A DNA stretch of 64,000 nucleotides. It comes from Corynebacterium sp. MSK041. GTDB lineage: Bacteria > Actinomycetota > Actinomycetes > Mycobacteriales > Mycobacteriaceae. Made by a program: the position numbers and the translations under genes. The stretch covers positions 62,001-126,000 of the forward strand of contig NZ_JASPJK010000002.1 in NCBI RefSeq assembly GCF_030232265.1. Reading direction: 5' to 3'. The notes beneath the pieces are model-generated. The model was not told the DNA's origin and made no database searches. It saw nothing but the letters and a program-made list of their open reading frames with translations. Below, piece after piece: positions 1 through 10,415 of this stretch; the first letter of the stretch is position 1; every line of letters begins with the position of its first letter.

Positions 1-318
1 ACCCCGTGCACCAATGAGGTCAACGTAGCGGTTGGTAGCCATCCACGTGGCATCGACGGAGCCATCAAAGACCCCATTTTTCAGGTCTTGAGAGTTCTGC
101 AGGGTACCCTGGTGGAACTGCATATTGATGGGAAAACCAAGATCCGCGGACGCCTGCTGAACCACGGGTTCAAGGTCTTCCAACTCGGTTGCGGCGATGA
201 TGTTCAACGCTGTATCGGAGTTAATCCCAAGCGAATTACTCGCCTTCTCCGTCAGCTCACAACCGCTCAGTGCCACGCCAGTCAGCAGGGCGACAAGCAG
301 TGTGATTAGCTTCTTCAT
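1..318 (-). CDS. Lipoprotein, solute-binding-like, N-terminal 106 residues (cut by window edge)
   Basis: Only the first 106 codons lie in the window; the 3' end is beyond base 1. The product starts MKKLITLLVALL and carries a lipobox LSGC with the lipidated Cys at residue 20, so it should be an exported membrane-anchored lipoprotein. The segment after it (NIIAATELEDLEPVV, about 39-53, then GSVDATWMATNRYVDLI near 86-102) resembles the start of actinobacterial binding-protein-type proteins that often continue into a von Willebrand A domain; that continuation is inference because it is not visible. Its ATG overlaps the TGA of the upstream gene (ATGA), indicating translational coupling. Ligand and role are unknown. 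Confidence 0.75.
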   Translation of the reverse strand, partial: MKKLITLLVALLTGVALSGCELTEKASNSLGINSDTALNIIAATELEDLEPVVQQASADLGFPINMQFHQGTLQNSQDLKNGVFDGSVDATWMATNRYVDLIGARG

Positions 319-1568
319 TTCTCTTGTTCCTCCTGGTTGCGTGGCGGGACGCTGCCATAACGAGTGCCCGTTCCTTCAATGAGTGCTTCCAACCTGTCGT
401 AGTTCGGTGGGTCCACCGAAGAGACATAACTCGATGGCGCTGGGAGGCCCTTCTCCTCGACGACTTCCGTCAGATAGTCATTACTCGCTGGGCGGAAACC
501 GTGCTGCGCGGCAAGACGCTGTAGAGTCTCATCCGTGGACAAAAGGCGCCCCAGCTCCTTGCCCTCCGGGCTGATGCCTACAACGCCGTGGTTGGCCAAC
601 ACTGTTGGATCCAGCTGAACCAGCACCATGTCGTCCTTGATGCGGGAGTTCGGCTTCATCTGCTCCCCAAGGAACTGCGCCTCATAGACCAGCACCATCG
701 GCGTTGAACCCATGCCTTGGCTCAAGTAGTCATTGAAAGGGCCTGCGGAAGAAGACTGGGTGTAGCCCTGGCCGGTAAAGAACGGTGCCACCTGCTGTGT
801 CAACCATGCAACATCGTTTGCTTTGTCTGGTTCACGTTCACCAAACTGCCACGCCAAGATGGATAGAAACATCGCAGCAGAATTAGATGTGCGGATGTCC
901 GTCGTGGCAATTTGCACGTTCCGCGGTGAAGGGAATGTATCCCCAAGGTCACGCCACCGCTTCCCCTCTTGGGTCAAGTCGATGTACTTGTTCACATCGA
1001 GGACGTAGCTCTCCCCTTCTTTACGCACCACACCGGCGCCAACCAGCAGGTCCACGATCGGTTGGAATGTTGCCACTGCCATGGGGGAAAAGAATGGGTA
1101 ATCAGCGGAGTAGCCGGAGCCTTGATCGGTGACCTTCTGGGTGGCGGGACTCGAAGATGGGAAAACAAAGTCTTCCTCATCCAAGTCCACTTCAGTAGCA
1201 ATACGGCGTGAGCCAGCGGTGCTCACTGTGACGGTGTAGCCCAACTCACCGAGGCGTTCCACCACGGCTGGGTCTTCAAAGTACTCCCGCTTCTCCGACC
1301 CGACTACACCATGAATGGCCTTGGTTCCCTTGGCTGGTGCAGGCTTACCGTCACCATCCCCACCAAAACCAAAGGACGGCCCAGGAATTATGCCGCGGCC
1401 CATCAAAACAGCGACAACAGCAACGATGAGGAGTAGAACGCCAAGGCCGACGGAACAGCCCCGCCGCTTCTTTCCCGATGAGTTGCTGCTGGGTGTGCCT
1501 GCAGGCGGTGGCCCAAAATTAGGCGAAAAACTCATGCCGAACGAGGAGTTGGGGTCTTGCGTGGACAT
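315..1568 (-). CDS. Membrane-anchored, periplasmic-binding-protein-like protein of unknown function
   Basis: A 417-residue protein with a Pro/Ser/Gly-rich cytosolic N-terminus (about 1-35), a basic KKRRG stretch, one membrane segment (VGLGVLLLIVAVVAVLMG, about 41-58) and a large extracellular part. The extracellular part reads like a type-2 solute-binding fold (for example TPMVLVYEAQFL near 290-300 and FRPASNDYL near 365), but no exact family is recognised. I start at the ATG at 1568 rather than the GTG two codons earlier: a -10-like TAAACT ends seven bases before it, which would give a leaderless mRNA. The stop overlaps the start of the lipoprotein gene that follows, so the two probably act together. 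Unknown ligand. Confidence 0.75.
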   Translation of the reverse strand: MSTQDPNSSFGMSFSPNFGPPPAGTPSSNSSGKKRRGCSVGLGVLLLIVAVVAVLMGRGIIPGPSFGFGGDGDGKPAPAKGTKAIHGVVGSEKREYFEDPAVVERLGELGYTVTVSTAGSRRIATEVDLDEEDFVFPSSSPATQKVTDQGSGYSADYPFFSPMAVATFQPIVDLLVGAGVVRKEGESYVLDVNKYIDLTQEGKRWRDLGDTFPSPRNVQIATTDIRTSNSAAMFLSILAWQFGEREPDKANDVAWLTQQVAPFFTGQGYTQSSSAGPFNDYLSQGMGSTPMVLVYEAQFLGEQMKPNSRIKDDMVLVQLDPTVLANHGVVGISPEGKELGRLLSTDETLQRLAAQHGFRPASNDYLTEVVEEKGLPAPSSYVSSVDPPNYDRLEALIEGTGTRYGSVPPRNQEEQEK

Positions 1569-1603
1569 GCGCACAGTTTAGTGCGCATACCCTAACCTTG
1601 CAG
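1567..1603 (-). promoter_or_regulatory. Putative leaderless promoter within an inverted repeat
   Basis: Arms ATGCGCAC and GTGCGCAT (1567-1574 and 1581-1588) flank AGTTTA. On the minus strand this centre reads TAAACT, a plausible -10 placed so that transcription would start at or next to the ATG at 1568. The palindrome encloses the -10, as expected for a repressor operator. The -35 is poor. Operator function is inference. Confidence 0.4.
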
Positions 1604-1628
1604 GCCAAGCGAGGATACGCCAGGCAGT

Positions 1629-3116
<1,488 letters not shown>

Positions 3117-4319
3117 TTACTTGCCAGCTTCGCGGTCGCGCTTGTTAGCAATCTCGGAGGACAGGCCGTGCAGCTTGACAAAGCCCTTGGCGTGGGACTG
3201 GTCGAAGGTATCGCCCGTGTCGTAGGTAGCCAGGTTGAAGTCATACAGCGAGTGACTGGAGCGACGGCCATTGACTGTGATGGAACCAGCGTGCAGCACC
3301 ATGCGGATATCGCCGGTGACGTGCTCCTGGGTGGACTCGATGAAGGCATCCAGGGAACGCTTCAGCGGACCGAACCAAAGGCCGTCGTAGACTTCCTCGG
3401 ACCAACGTGCGTCGATAAGCCTCTTGTAACGCGCAAGCTCACGCTCAACGGTGACGTCCTCGAGAGCCTCGTGTGCGGTGATGAGTGCAACTGCGCCTGG
3501 TGCCTCGTAAACCTCGCGGGACTTGATACCCACCAGACGGTCCTCGACCATGTCCAGGCGGCCCACACCCTGGGCACCAGCGCGACGGTTCATCTCCTCA
3601 ATGGCCTCGAGCACGGTAACCTTGCGGCCGTCGATGGCAACTGGCTTGCCACCCTCGAAGGAAATGATCACTTCATCCGGAGCGTTGCCCAGTGCCGGAT
3701 CCTCGGTGTAGGCGTACAGGTCCTTTGTTGGCGGGTTCCACAGATCCTCTAGGAAACCAGTCTCCACAGCGCGGCCCCACACGTTCTGGTCGATGGAGAA
3801 CGGGGAGGCAGCGGACTGCTCAATCGGCAGATCCTTGCCCTCGGCGTACTCGATCGCCTTGTCGCGGGTCCATGCGTAATCACGCGCCGGAGCGATGATC
3901 TCCAGGTTCGGATCCATGTTGACAAAGCCGACCTCGAAGCGGACCTGGTCATTGCCCTTACCGGTGCAACCATGTGCGACGTGGGTGCCACCGTGCTCCT
4001 TGGCTGCCTCAACGAGGTGCTTGACAATGAGCGGGCGGGAAATCGCAGAGACCAGCGGGTACTGCTTCATGTACATGCCATTGGCCTTGATGGTGGGCAG
4101 GCAGTACTCCTCAGCGAACTCATCGCGGGCATCCACGACGATGGACTCCACCGCACCACAGTCAAGCGCGCGCTGGCGGACGGACTCCATGTCCTCGCCG
4201 CCCTGGCCGAGGTCCAGGGAAACAGCAACAACCTCACCGCCGGTCATCTCGGCGAGGTACGGGATGGCCACGGAGGTGTCCAGGCCGCCAGAATAAGCAA
4301 GAACGACGCGATTCGTCAT
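3117..4319 (-). CDS. argG: Argininosuccinate synthase
   Basis: Cytosolic ATP-dependent ligase joining citrulline and aspartate to argininosuccinate. At 400 residues it matches the short bacterial form. The N-terminal ATP-pyrophosphatase P-loop AYSGGLDTS is at 8-16, and a second family motif, [14 protein letters not shown], is near 115-128. It follows argR after a 68-base spacer, the largest gap in the operon after the argC-argJ region, so it may also have its own promoter. A weak AAGGAG lies 12 bases before the ATG. Confidence 0.97.
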   Translation of the reverse strand: MTNRVVLAYSGGLDTSVAIPYLAEMTGGEVVAVSLDLGQGGEDMESVRQRALDCGAVESIVVDARDEFAEEYCLPTIKANGMYMKQYPLVSAISRPLIVKHLVEAAKEHGGTHVAHGCTGKGNDQVRFEVGFVNMDPNLEIIAPARDYAWTRDKAIEYAEGKDLPIEQSAASPFSIDQNVWGRAVETGFLEDLWNPPTKDLYAYTEDPALGNAPDEVIISFEGGKPVAIDGRKVTVLEAIEEMNRRAGAQGVGRLDMVEDRLVGIKSREVYEAPGAVALITAHEALEDVTVERELARYKRLIDARWSEEVYDGLWFGPLKRSLDAFIESTQEHVTGDIRMVLHAGSITVNGRRSSHSLYDFNLATYDTGDTFDQSHAKGFVKLHGLSSEIANKRDREAGK

Positions 4320-4387
4320 ATGTTTTCAGGGCTCCTTAGCTCTGTTGAATGCTTTGTAAAGACCAATAAAGACTGTATGACAGCGTA
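4320..4387 (-). promoter_or_regulatory. argR-argG spacer, possible internal promoter
   Basis: This 68-base spacer is A/T-rich on the minus strand around TCTTTATTGGTCTTTAC and AAGCATTCAAC, unlike the tightly packed junctions upstream (1-4 bases). The AT-rich stretch could hold an internal argG promoter or an ArgR site. I see no convincing -35/-10 pair, so this is a position-based suggestion. Confidence 0.25.
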
Positions 4388-4906
4388 CTACCCGGCTCCG
4401 GGCTCATCGCCGTCGGAATGCTCCTCGCGGTCCCCCATGAACTCCTCGGCTAAGTCTTTACCCGTGAGGGGTTCTCGGGCCAGTACAAACACCGTGTCAT
4501 CCCCCGCGATGGTACCCACCACTTGGTCGAGCGCGACGCGGTCAATGTAGCTGGCCAAGTATTGGGCGGCACCGGCCGGGGTGCGCAGCACGGCGATATT
4601 GCCGGTGTGATCAACGGACACCACGAGCTCAGCGAGCATACGGCGCAGCTTGTCCCGCGGACCCTTCGGTGAGGCTTGGAAGGACTGCGCTTCCTCCCCC
4701 ACCGCGTAGTAGGAACGGCCACCACCGGTGGGACGGACTTTGCGGGCACCCAGCTCATCCAAGTCGCGGGACAGGGTGGCCTGGGTGATGTCAATGCCTT
4801 CGTCCAGAAGCAGCTCCGACAACTGCACCTGGGACGAGACCCGAGTGTGATCCAAGATGGCCAGGATCTTTGCCTGGCGCACGGTGCGTGAGTTTGGTGT
4901 GGTCAT
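4388..4906 (-). CDS. argR: Arginine repressor
   Basis: Arginine-dependent hexameric repressor of arginine biosynthesis. The 172-residue protein has the N-terminal winged-helix DNA-binding domain (about 1-75, including [18 protein letters not shown]) and the C-terminal oligomerisation/arginine-binding domain (about 90-160, with the [14 protein letters not shown] strand-turn that carries the arginine-binding Asp pair). I start at the ATG at 4906 because it lies one base after the argF stop; an upstream extension in the same frame would overlap argF. Its place inside the operon implies autoregulation with the genes it controls. Confidence 0.95.
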   Translation of the reverse strand: MTTPNSRTVRQAKILAILDHTRVSSQVQLSELLLDEGIDITQATLSRDLDELGARKVRPTGGGRSYYAVGEEAQSFQASPKGPRDKLRRMLAELVVSVDHTGNIAVLRTPAGAAQYLASYIDRVALDQVVGTIAGDDTVFVLAREPLTGKDLAEEFMGDREEHSDGDEPGAG

Positions 4907-4907
4907 G

Positions 4908-5861
<954 letters not shown>

Positions 5862-7085
5862 TTATTCTCCTTCAGCTTCCGCGCGGAGACACTCCGCCAA
5901 GGTTGTTGCGAATGCGTCAACTGCCGCATCCAGTTCTTCATCCGTGATGGTCAGTGGCGGGGTCAGGCGCACCACGTTGTCGGTCGGCGCGTTGAGGATC
6001 ACGCCATTTTTCAGCCCTTGCGCCACCATCTTCTTCGCCACAGGTGCTTCCACAACAACGCCGAGCATGAGCCCGCGGCCACGCACGTGGTCAACGCCAG
6101 ATAGCTTTTCGACGCTCCCCGCGAGCTTCTCCCCCTTCGCCCGCACCGTCTGGCAAAACTCATCGTGGACCACACCGAGCACCGCTTGCGCTGCGGCGCA
6201 GGAAATCGGGTTGCCGCCAAAGGTCGTCCCGTGGGAACCGGGAGTGAACAGCGTTGCTGCCTTGCCGCGGGCAATCACTGCGCCGATGGGCATTCCGCCA
6301 GCCAGGCCCTTCGCCATGGTGACAATGTCCGGTGTAATGCCTGCTGCCTGGTGCGCAAAGAAGTTGCCCGTACGGCCAACACCCGTTTGCACCTCATCAA
6401 CCACCATGAGGATTCCATACTCATCACACAGCGCACGAACATCTTCCAGGAAGCCCTCCGGCGCCGGAATCACACCAGTCTCACCCTGGATCGGTTCCAG
6501 GAAAATAGCGGCTGTGTTGGCAGGATCTTGCTCGACGAGTTCACGGAGGTTCTCAATGTCCCCATAGGTGTAAAACTCCACGCCAGGAACGAGCGGCTCA
6601 AAAGGCTTCTGCTTGGCCGGCTGCCCGGTCAAAGACAGCGCACCCATCGTGCGGCCATGGAAACCGTGCACCGCGCTGAGCACCCGCGTCCGCCCGGTCA
6701 AACGCGAGAGCTTGAACGCCGCCTCATTGGCCTCTGCACCGGAGTTGCAGAAGAAAACCCGCGCTTGATCATCACCAAAGCGCACACGCAGTTCTTTCGC
6801 CACTGCCAACGCTGGCTCAGAGCCAAAGAAATTGGAGATGTGCCCAAGAGTGCGCACTTGCTTTTCGACGGCCTCTACCACCGCCGGATGCCCATGTCCC
6901 AGCGAGTTGACAGCAATGCCGGCCAACATGTCGATGTAGGTTTTGCCATCCGCATCCGTCACCGTAGCACCATCACCGGACACCAGGTGCAATTGCGGGG
7001 TGCCATAGGAATCCATGAACACACCCGACCACTCGGCCAGTGCCTCCGCGTTAGTACGCGAAAGGTTCGTCATTGAATCGCTCAC
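5862..7085 (-). CDS. argD: Acetylornithine aminotransferase
   Basis: Class-III PLP aminotransferase converting N-acetylglutamate semialdehyde to N-acetylornithine; in many bacteria it also serves lysine synthesis. The 407-residue protein has the PLP phosphate-binding [10 protein letters not shown] (114-123), the Asp of VVDEVQTG (228-235) that contacts the pyridine nitrogen, and the Schiff-base Lys in MAKGLAGG (Lys about 259). The start is taken as GTG at 7085, overlapping the argB TGA (GTGA); the in-frame ATG four codons on is an alternative. Confidence 0.95.
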   Translation of the reverse strand: MSDSMTNLSRTNAEALAEWSGVFMDSYGTPQLHLVSGDGATVTDADGKTYIDMLAGIAVNSLGHGHPAVVEAVEKQVRTLGHISNFFGSEPALAVAKELRVRFGDDQARVFFCNSGAEANEAAFKLSRLTGRTRVLSAVHGFHGRTMGALSLTGQPAKQKPFEPLVPGVEFYTYGDIENLRELVEQDPANTAAIFLEPIQGETGVIPAPEGFLEDVRALCDEYGILMVVDEVQTGVGRTGNFFAHQAAGITPDIVTMAKGLAGGMPIGAVIARGKAATLFTPGSHGTTFGGNPISCAAAQAVLGVVHDEFCQTVRAKGEKLAGSVEKLSGVDHVRGRGLMLGVVVEAPVAKKMVAQGLKNGVILNAPTDNVVRLTPPLTITDEELDAAVDAFATTLAECLRAEAEGE

Positions 7086-8050
7086 TGCATATCGTCCTTC
7101 CTGAACACGGTGCCATCCGGGTAGTTCTCACGCTCATAATCGTTGGGCAACACCATCGTTCCAATGCCACCCATGGTGAGCAGCTCCAAGAGAACTGAGT
7201 GCGGAATGCGCCCGTCAATGACGTGTGCTGCTGCCACTCCCCCGTTGACTGCCGTCAGGCACGCTTCCATCTTGGGAATCATGCCGGAATCAAGATTCGG
7301 CACAATCTTCTCCAGCTCACCCACCTCGATCTTGGACAGTAAAGAATCCTTATTCGGCCAGTCGGTGTACAAGCCCTCAACGTTGGTGAGCACCACGAGG
7401 CGCTCTGCGTTCAAAGCAGCAGCAAGCGCACCAGCGGCGGAGTCTGCATTGATGTTGTACACATTCCCATCAGCACCAGGCGCAATGCCGGACACGACGG
7501 GGATCCTGCCCGCGTCGATAATGTCCATCACGGCTGCCGGGTTCACATCGACGATTTCACCGACAAGACCGATGTCCGTCAGCTCACCGTCAACCTCAAC
7601 GAGTCGCTTCTCTGCGGTGAACAAACCAGCATCCTCACCTGAGGTGCCCACCGCGTACGGACCATGTGAGTTGATGCGCCCCAAGAGGTCACGCCCCACC
7701 TGGCCGAAGAGGACCATACGCACAACGTCCAGGATCTCCGGTGTGGTCACGCGGAAACCACCAACGAATTCACCACCGTCAAGCCCCAGTCGTCCCAGCA
7801 TGGTGGTGATCTGCGGGCCACCGCCGTGCACCACCACCGGCTTCGCGCCCACGGTGCGCAAGAAGACCATGTCGGCGGCGAAGGCTGACTTCAGGTCATC
7901 GTCGATCATGGCGTTACCGCCGTACTTGACCACCACGATCTTGTCACGGTAGTGCTGAAGCCACGGTAAAGCCTCCGCCAACACCTGTGCGCGGTCTTGG
8001 TTAGTCAGACCGCGGGTCAATTCTGCTGCTGCATCCATCTTGCTGCTCAT
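7082..8050 (-). CDS. argB: Acetylglutamate kinase
   Basis: Phosphorylates N-acetylglutamate, the committed and usually arginine-inhibited step. The protein has 322 residues. The amino-acid-kinase Gly-rich segment VVKYGGNAM (40-48) and VHGGGPQI (about 74-81) are intact, as is the ATP-side VLTNVEGLY near 226-234. An N-terminal extension of about 30 residues before the kinase fold ([15 protein letters not shown]) matches the helix found in arginine-sensitive, hexameric enzymes, so feedback inhibition is likely. It lies 16 bases after argJ and overlaps argD by 4 bases. Confidence 0.96.
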   Translation of the reverse strand: MSSKMDAAAELTRGLTNQDRAQVLAEALPWLQHYRDKIVVVKYGGNAMIDDDLKSAFAADMVFLRTVGAKPVVVHGGGPQITTMLGRLGLDGGEFVGGFRVTTPEILDVVRMVLFGQVGRDLLGRINSHGPYAVGTSGEDAGLFTAEKRLVEVDGELTDIGLVGEIVDVNPAAVMDIIDAGRIPVVSGIAPGADGNVYNINADSAAGALAAALNAERLVVLTNVEGLYTDWPNKDSLLSKIEVGELEKIVPNLDSGMIPKMEACLTAVNGGVAAAHVIDGRIPHSVLLELLTMGGIGTMVLPNDYERENYPDGTVFRKDDMQ

Positions 8051-8066
8051 TTTCTATCACTCAACT

Positions 8067-9227
8067 CTACGTCGAGTACTCGGAGTTGATTTCCACGTAA
8101 GCGTAGGACAAGTCCGTGGTGCTCACCGTTGCCTTACCCGGTCCACCGGTGCCCAAATCAACATTGACCTGGATATCGATACCGCTCAGATCAACCTCGC
8201 GGGCACCCGATGCACCGGTACTGCCTTCACACACCGGCTGGCCGTTGAAGTAGACGCTGATGTTGTCCGGATCCATGTCCGCCTCTGCCATACCGACGGC
8301 AGCAAGCACACGGCCCCAGTTCGGGTCCGAGCCGAACATTGCGCACTTGAACAGGTTGTCCCGGCCAATCGTGCGTGCTGCGTTAAGCGCCTGCCCATCG
8401 GTAGTAGTGCCTTCCACCGTGATGGACACGCGCTTGGTCACACCTTCAGCATCAGCCTGAAGCTGGTGCGCCAAATCACGGCTGATCTCTAGGATCGCAT
8501 CAGCTAAATCTTCCGCAGTTGGGGTCACACCAGAAGCACCTGAGGCCATAGCAACCACGGTGTCATTGGTGGATGTCGTGCCATCAATATCCAGGGTGTC
8601 AAAAGTGACAGCGGTTGCTGCACGCAATGCACGATCCAGGACCTCCGGCGTCACCAACGCATCAGTAGTAATGCAGGTGAGCATCGTGGCCAAAGACGGC
8701 GCCATCATGCCCACGCCCTTAGCCATACCGCCGACGGTCCAGCCGCCACGCACAACAACTGCTTCTTTTGCCACGGTATCCGTGGTCATAATCGCCGTAG
8801 CTGCTGCTGTGCCGTCGTCACCGAGGGAGGTACTCAGCTCATCAATGCCACCGCGCACAATGTCCATCGGCAGCAGATCTCCAATACGCCCCGTGGAGCA
8901 CACAGCAACATCGGATGCAGCGCTACCAAGAGCTGCAGCGGCGTACTCCTGCATCGCCACAGCATCCTCATCGCCTTGGCGGCCGTTGCATGCATTCGCA
9001 TTGCCAGAGTTGAACACCACTGCCTTGAGCGAACCATCGGCAACAGCCTTACGCGTCACCTTCACGGGCGCGGCCACGACCTTGTTGCGCGTGGTCACAG
9101 CAGCCGCTGAATATTCCGGGCCGCTGTTGACCACGAGGGCCATATCAGGATTGCCCGAAGGCTTAATGCCGGCAGTCACTCCTGCGGCCACAAAACCTGC
9201 TGGGGCAGTTACGCCTGTGGTTGCCAT
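8067..9227 (-). CDS. argJ: Bifunctional ornithine acetyltransferase / N-acetylglutamate synthase
   Basis: Transfers the acetyl group from N-acetylornithine back to glutamate (acetyl recycling), which removes the need for ArgE in the pathway. The 386-residue precursor is expected to cut itself between Ala180 and Thr181 in [15 protein letters not shown], giving alpha and beta chains with Thr as the nucleophile. I start at the ATG (MATTGV) at 9227, preceded by GAAAGAGAG about 14 bases upstream; earlier in-frame starts have no better site. Whether it is mono- or bifunctional cannot be told by eye. Confidence 0.95.
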   Translation of the reverse strand: MATTGVTAPAGFVAAGVTAGIKPSGNPDMALVVNSGPEYSAAAVTTRNKVVAAPVKVTRKAVADGSLKAVVFNSGNANACNGRQGDEDAVAMQEYAAAALGSAASDVAVCSTGRIGDLLPMDIVRGGIDELSTSLGDDGTAAATAIMTTDTVAKEAVVVRGGWTVGGMAKGVGMMAPSLATMLTCITTDALVTPEVLDRALRAATAVTFDTLDIDGTTSTNDTVVAMASGASGVTPTAEDLADAILEISRDLAHQLQADAEGVTKRVSITVEGTTTDGQALNAARTIGRDNLFKCAMFGSDPNWGRVLAAVGMAEADMDPDNISVYFNGQPVCEGSTGASGAREVDLSGIDIQVNVDLGTGGPGKATVSTTDLSYAYVEINSEYST

Positions 9228-9287
9228 AGTGAACGGACTCTCTTTCAGTAGTGAATATGTAATGAACAAGTAGTGAGTAACTAATAG
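9228..9287 (-). repeat. AT-rich argC-argJ spacer with repeated AGTAGTGA
   Basis: The 60-base spacer is distinctly AT-rich compared with the genes around it and carries AGTAGTGA twice on the plus strand (9247-9254 and 9269-9276), 22 bases or about two helical turns apart. It could be a processing or protein-binding site within the operon mRNA/DNA; nothing stronger can be said. Confidence 0.3.
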
Positions 9288-10331
9288 TTAGGGCGCAACG
9301 GCTGCACGTGGCAGACCATCGGTCTCTTCAAAACCAAGCGCAATATTCATGCACTGCACTGCTGCGCCACCAGTGCCCTTAGTCAAATTATCGATGGCCG
9401 AGGTGATCACCAGAACACCGGCACCCTCGTCCACCTCGACTTGCATGTAGCACATGTTGGAACCGACAACATTCTGTGTCTGCGGTTGGATGCCCTGCGG
9501 GAGCAGGTACATGAATGGCTCATAGGCATAGAACTCGGCATAAGCCGCGCGCGCTGCTTCCTCAGTCACATCACCATTCAGTGGTGCTGTGATCGTGGAG
9601 AGGATCCCACGGGGCAACGGCGCAAGGACCGGAGTGAAACTCACGGTCACTTTCCCATCGGTCACCTCACTGAGGTTCTGCACCATCTCCGGGGTGTGGC
9701 GGTGCTTACCAGCGGTGTTGTAGGCCTTGAGGGAACCCATCGTCTCCGACCCCAGCAGGTCCACGTTGGCTTTCTTGCCGGCACCGGAAACGCCGGTCAC
9801 AGAGACCACATTCAGGTTCGGGTGAACCAGTCCAGTGGCAACAGCCGGCAGTGCTGCCAGCGTGGCACCCGTAGGAAAACAGCCCGGAACGGCGATGCGA
9901 CGAGCAGTGGCAATCTGCTCACGGTGGCCGGGCATCTCGGGGATGCCGTAGGGCCAAGAGCCAGCATGCTTACTGCCGTAATACTTCTTCCAATCCGCCG
10001 CGTTGCGCAGACGGAAATCAGCGGCACAGTCCAGCACCAGCGTGCTCTCCGGAAGGGCAGCACCAATCTCAGCACTGAAGCCGTGCGGGAGCCCAAGGAA
10101 GACAACATCGTGTCCGGAGAGAATTTCCGTGGTTGTTTCCTGGATGGTTTTATCCGCCAGTTGTGGAAGGTGCGGCAGCACCACCGCAGCACTTTGACCA
10201 GCATTTGAATTGCCGGTCAACGCACCGATACGAAGCGTGCCATCAAGGTACCGCGGGTGGTTGAGCAGCAGGCGAAGGATCTCGCCACCGGCATAGCCAG
10301 TAGCGCCCGCCACGGCGACAGAAATAGTCAT
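9288..10331 (-). CDS. argC: N-acetyl-gamma-glutamyl-phosphate reductase
   Basis: NADPH-dependent reductase turning N-acetylglutamyl phosphate into the semialdehyde; first gene of the operon. The 347-residue product has the Rossmann signature GATGYAG (9-15) and the catalytic Cys151 in [10 protein letters not shown] start at the ATG at 10331 (MTISVAVAG), where the Rossmann strand begins at the usual distance; the longer frame adds ten residues not expected in the family. The ribosome site is weak. It is separated from pheT by 84 bases that hold the likely operon promoter. Confidence 0.96.
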   Translation of the reverse strand: MTISVAVAGATGYAGGEILRLLLNHPRYLDGTLRIGALTGNSNAGQSAAVVLPHLPQLADKTIQETTTEILSGHDVVFLGLPHGFSAEIGAALPESTLVLDCAADFRLRNAADWKKYYGSKHAGSWPYGIPEMPGHREQIATARRIAVPGCFPTGATLAALPAVATGLVHPNLNVVSVTGVSGAGKKANVDLLGSETMGSLKAYNTAGKHRHTPEMVQNLSEVTDGKVTVSFTPVLAPLPRGILSTITAPLNGDVTEEAARAAYAEFYAYEPFMYLLPQGIQPQTQNVVGSNMCYMQVEVDEGAGVLVITSAIDNLTKGTGGAAVQCMNIALGFEETDGLPRAAVAP

Positions 10332-10415
10332 AGCGGTCAGGCTACTCGCCCAAGCGGCCAAATGTAAACTATTCCGTGCGTTTCATTTTATAAATTTGTG
10401 GAGGCAGCTTCTCAG
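10332..10415 (-). promoter_or_regulatory. Putative arg operon promoter/ARG operator
   Basis: On the minus strand, TTTATA and TAGTTT separated by 17 bases form a candidate -35/-10 pair. The -35 lies within an AT-rich imperfect palindrome at 10384-10398 (plus strand CATTTTATAAATTTG), the sort of site ArgR proteins bind. The position just before argC fits an arginine-repressed operon promoter. Assignment rests on composition and position only. Confidence 0.45.

Noticed and set aside
1585..1605. A DtxR-like half site (AGGTTAGGGTA) upstream of the first complete gene.
   Set aside because: Only the left half fits (about 12 of 19 by eye) and the right half is part of another palindrome; too weak to list.
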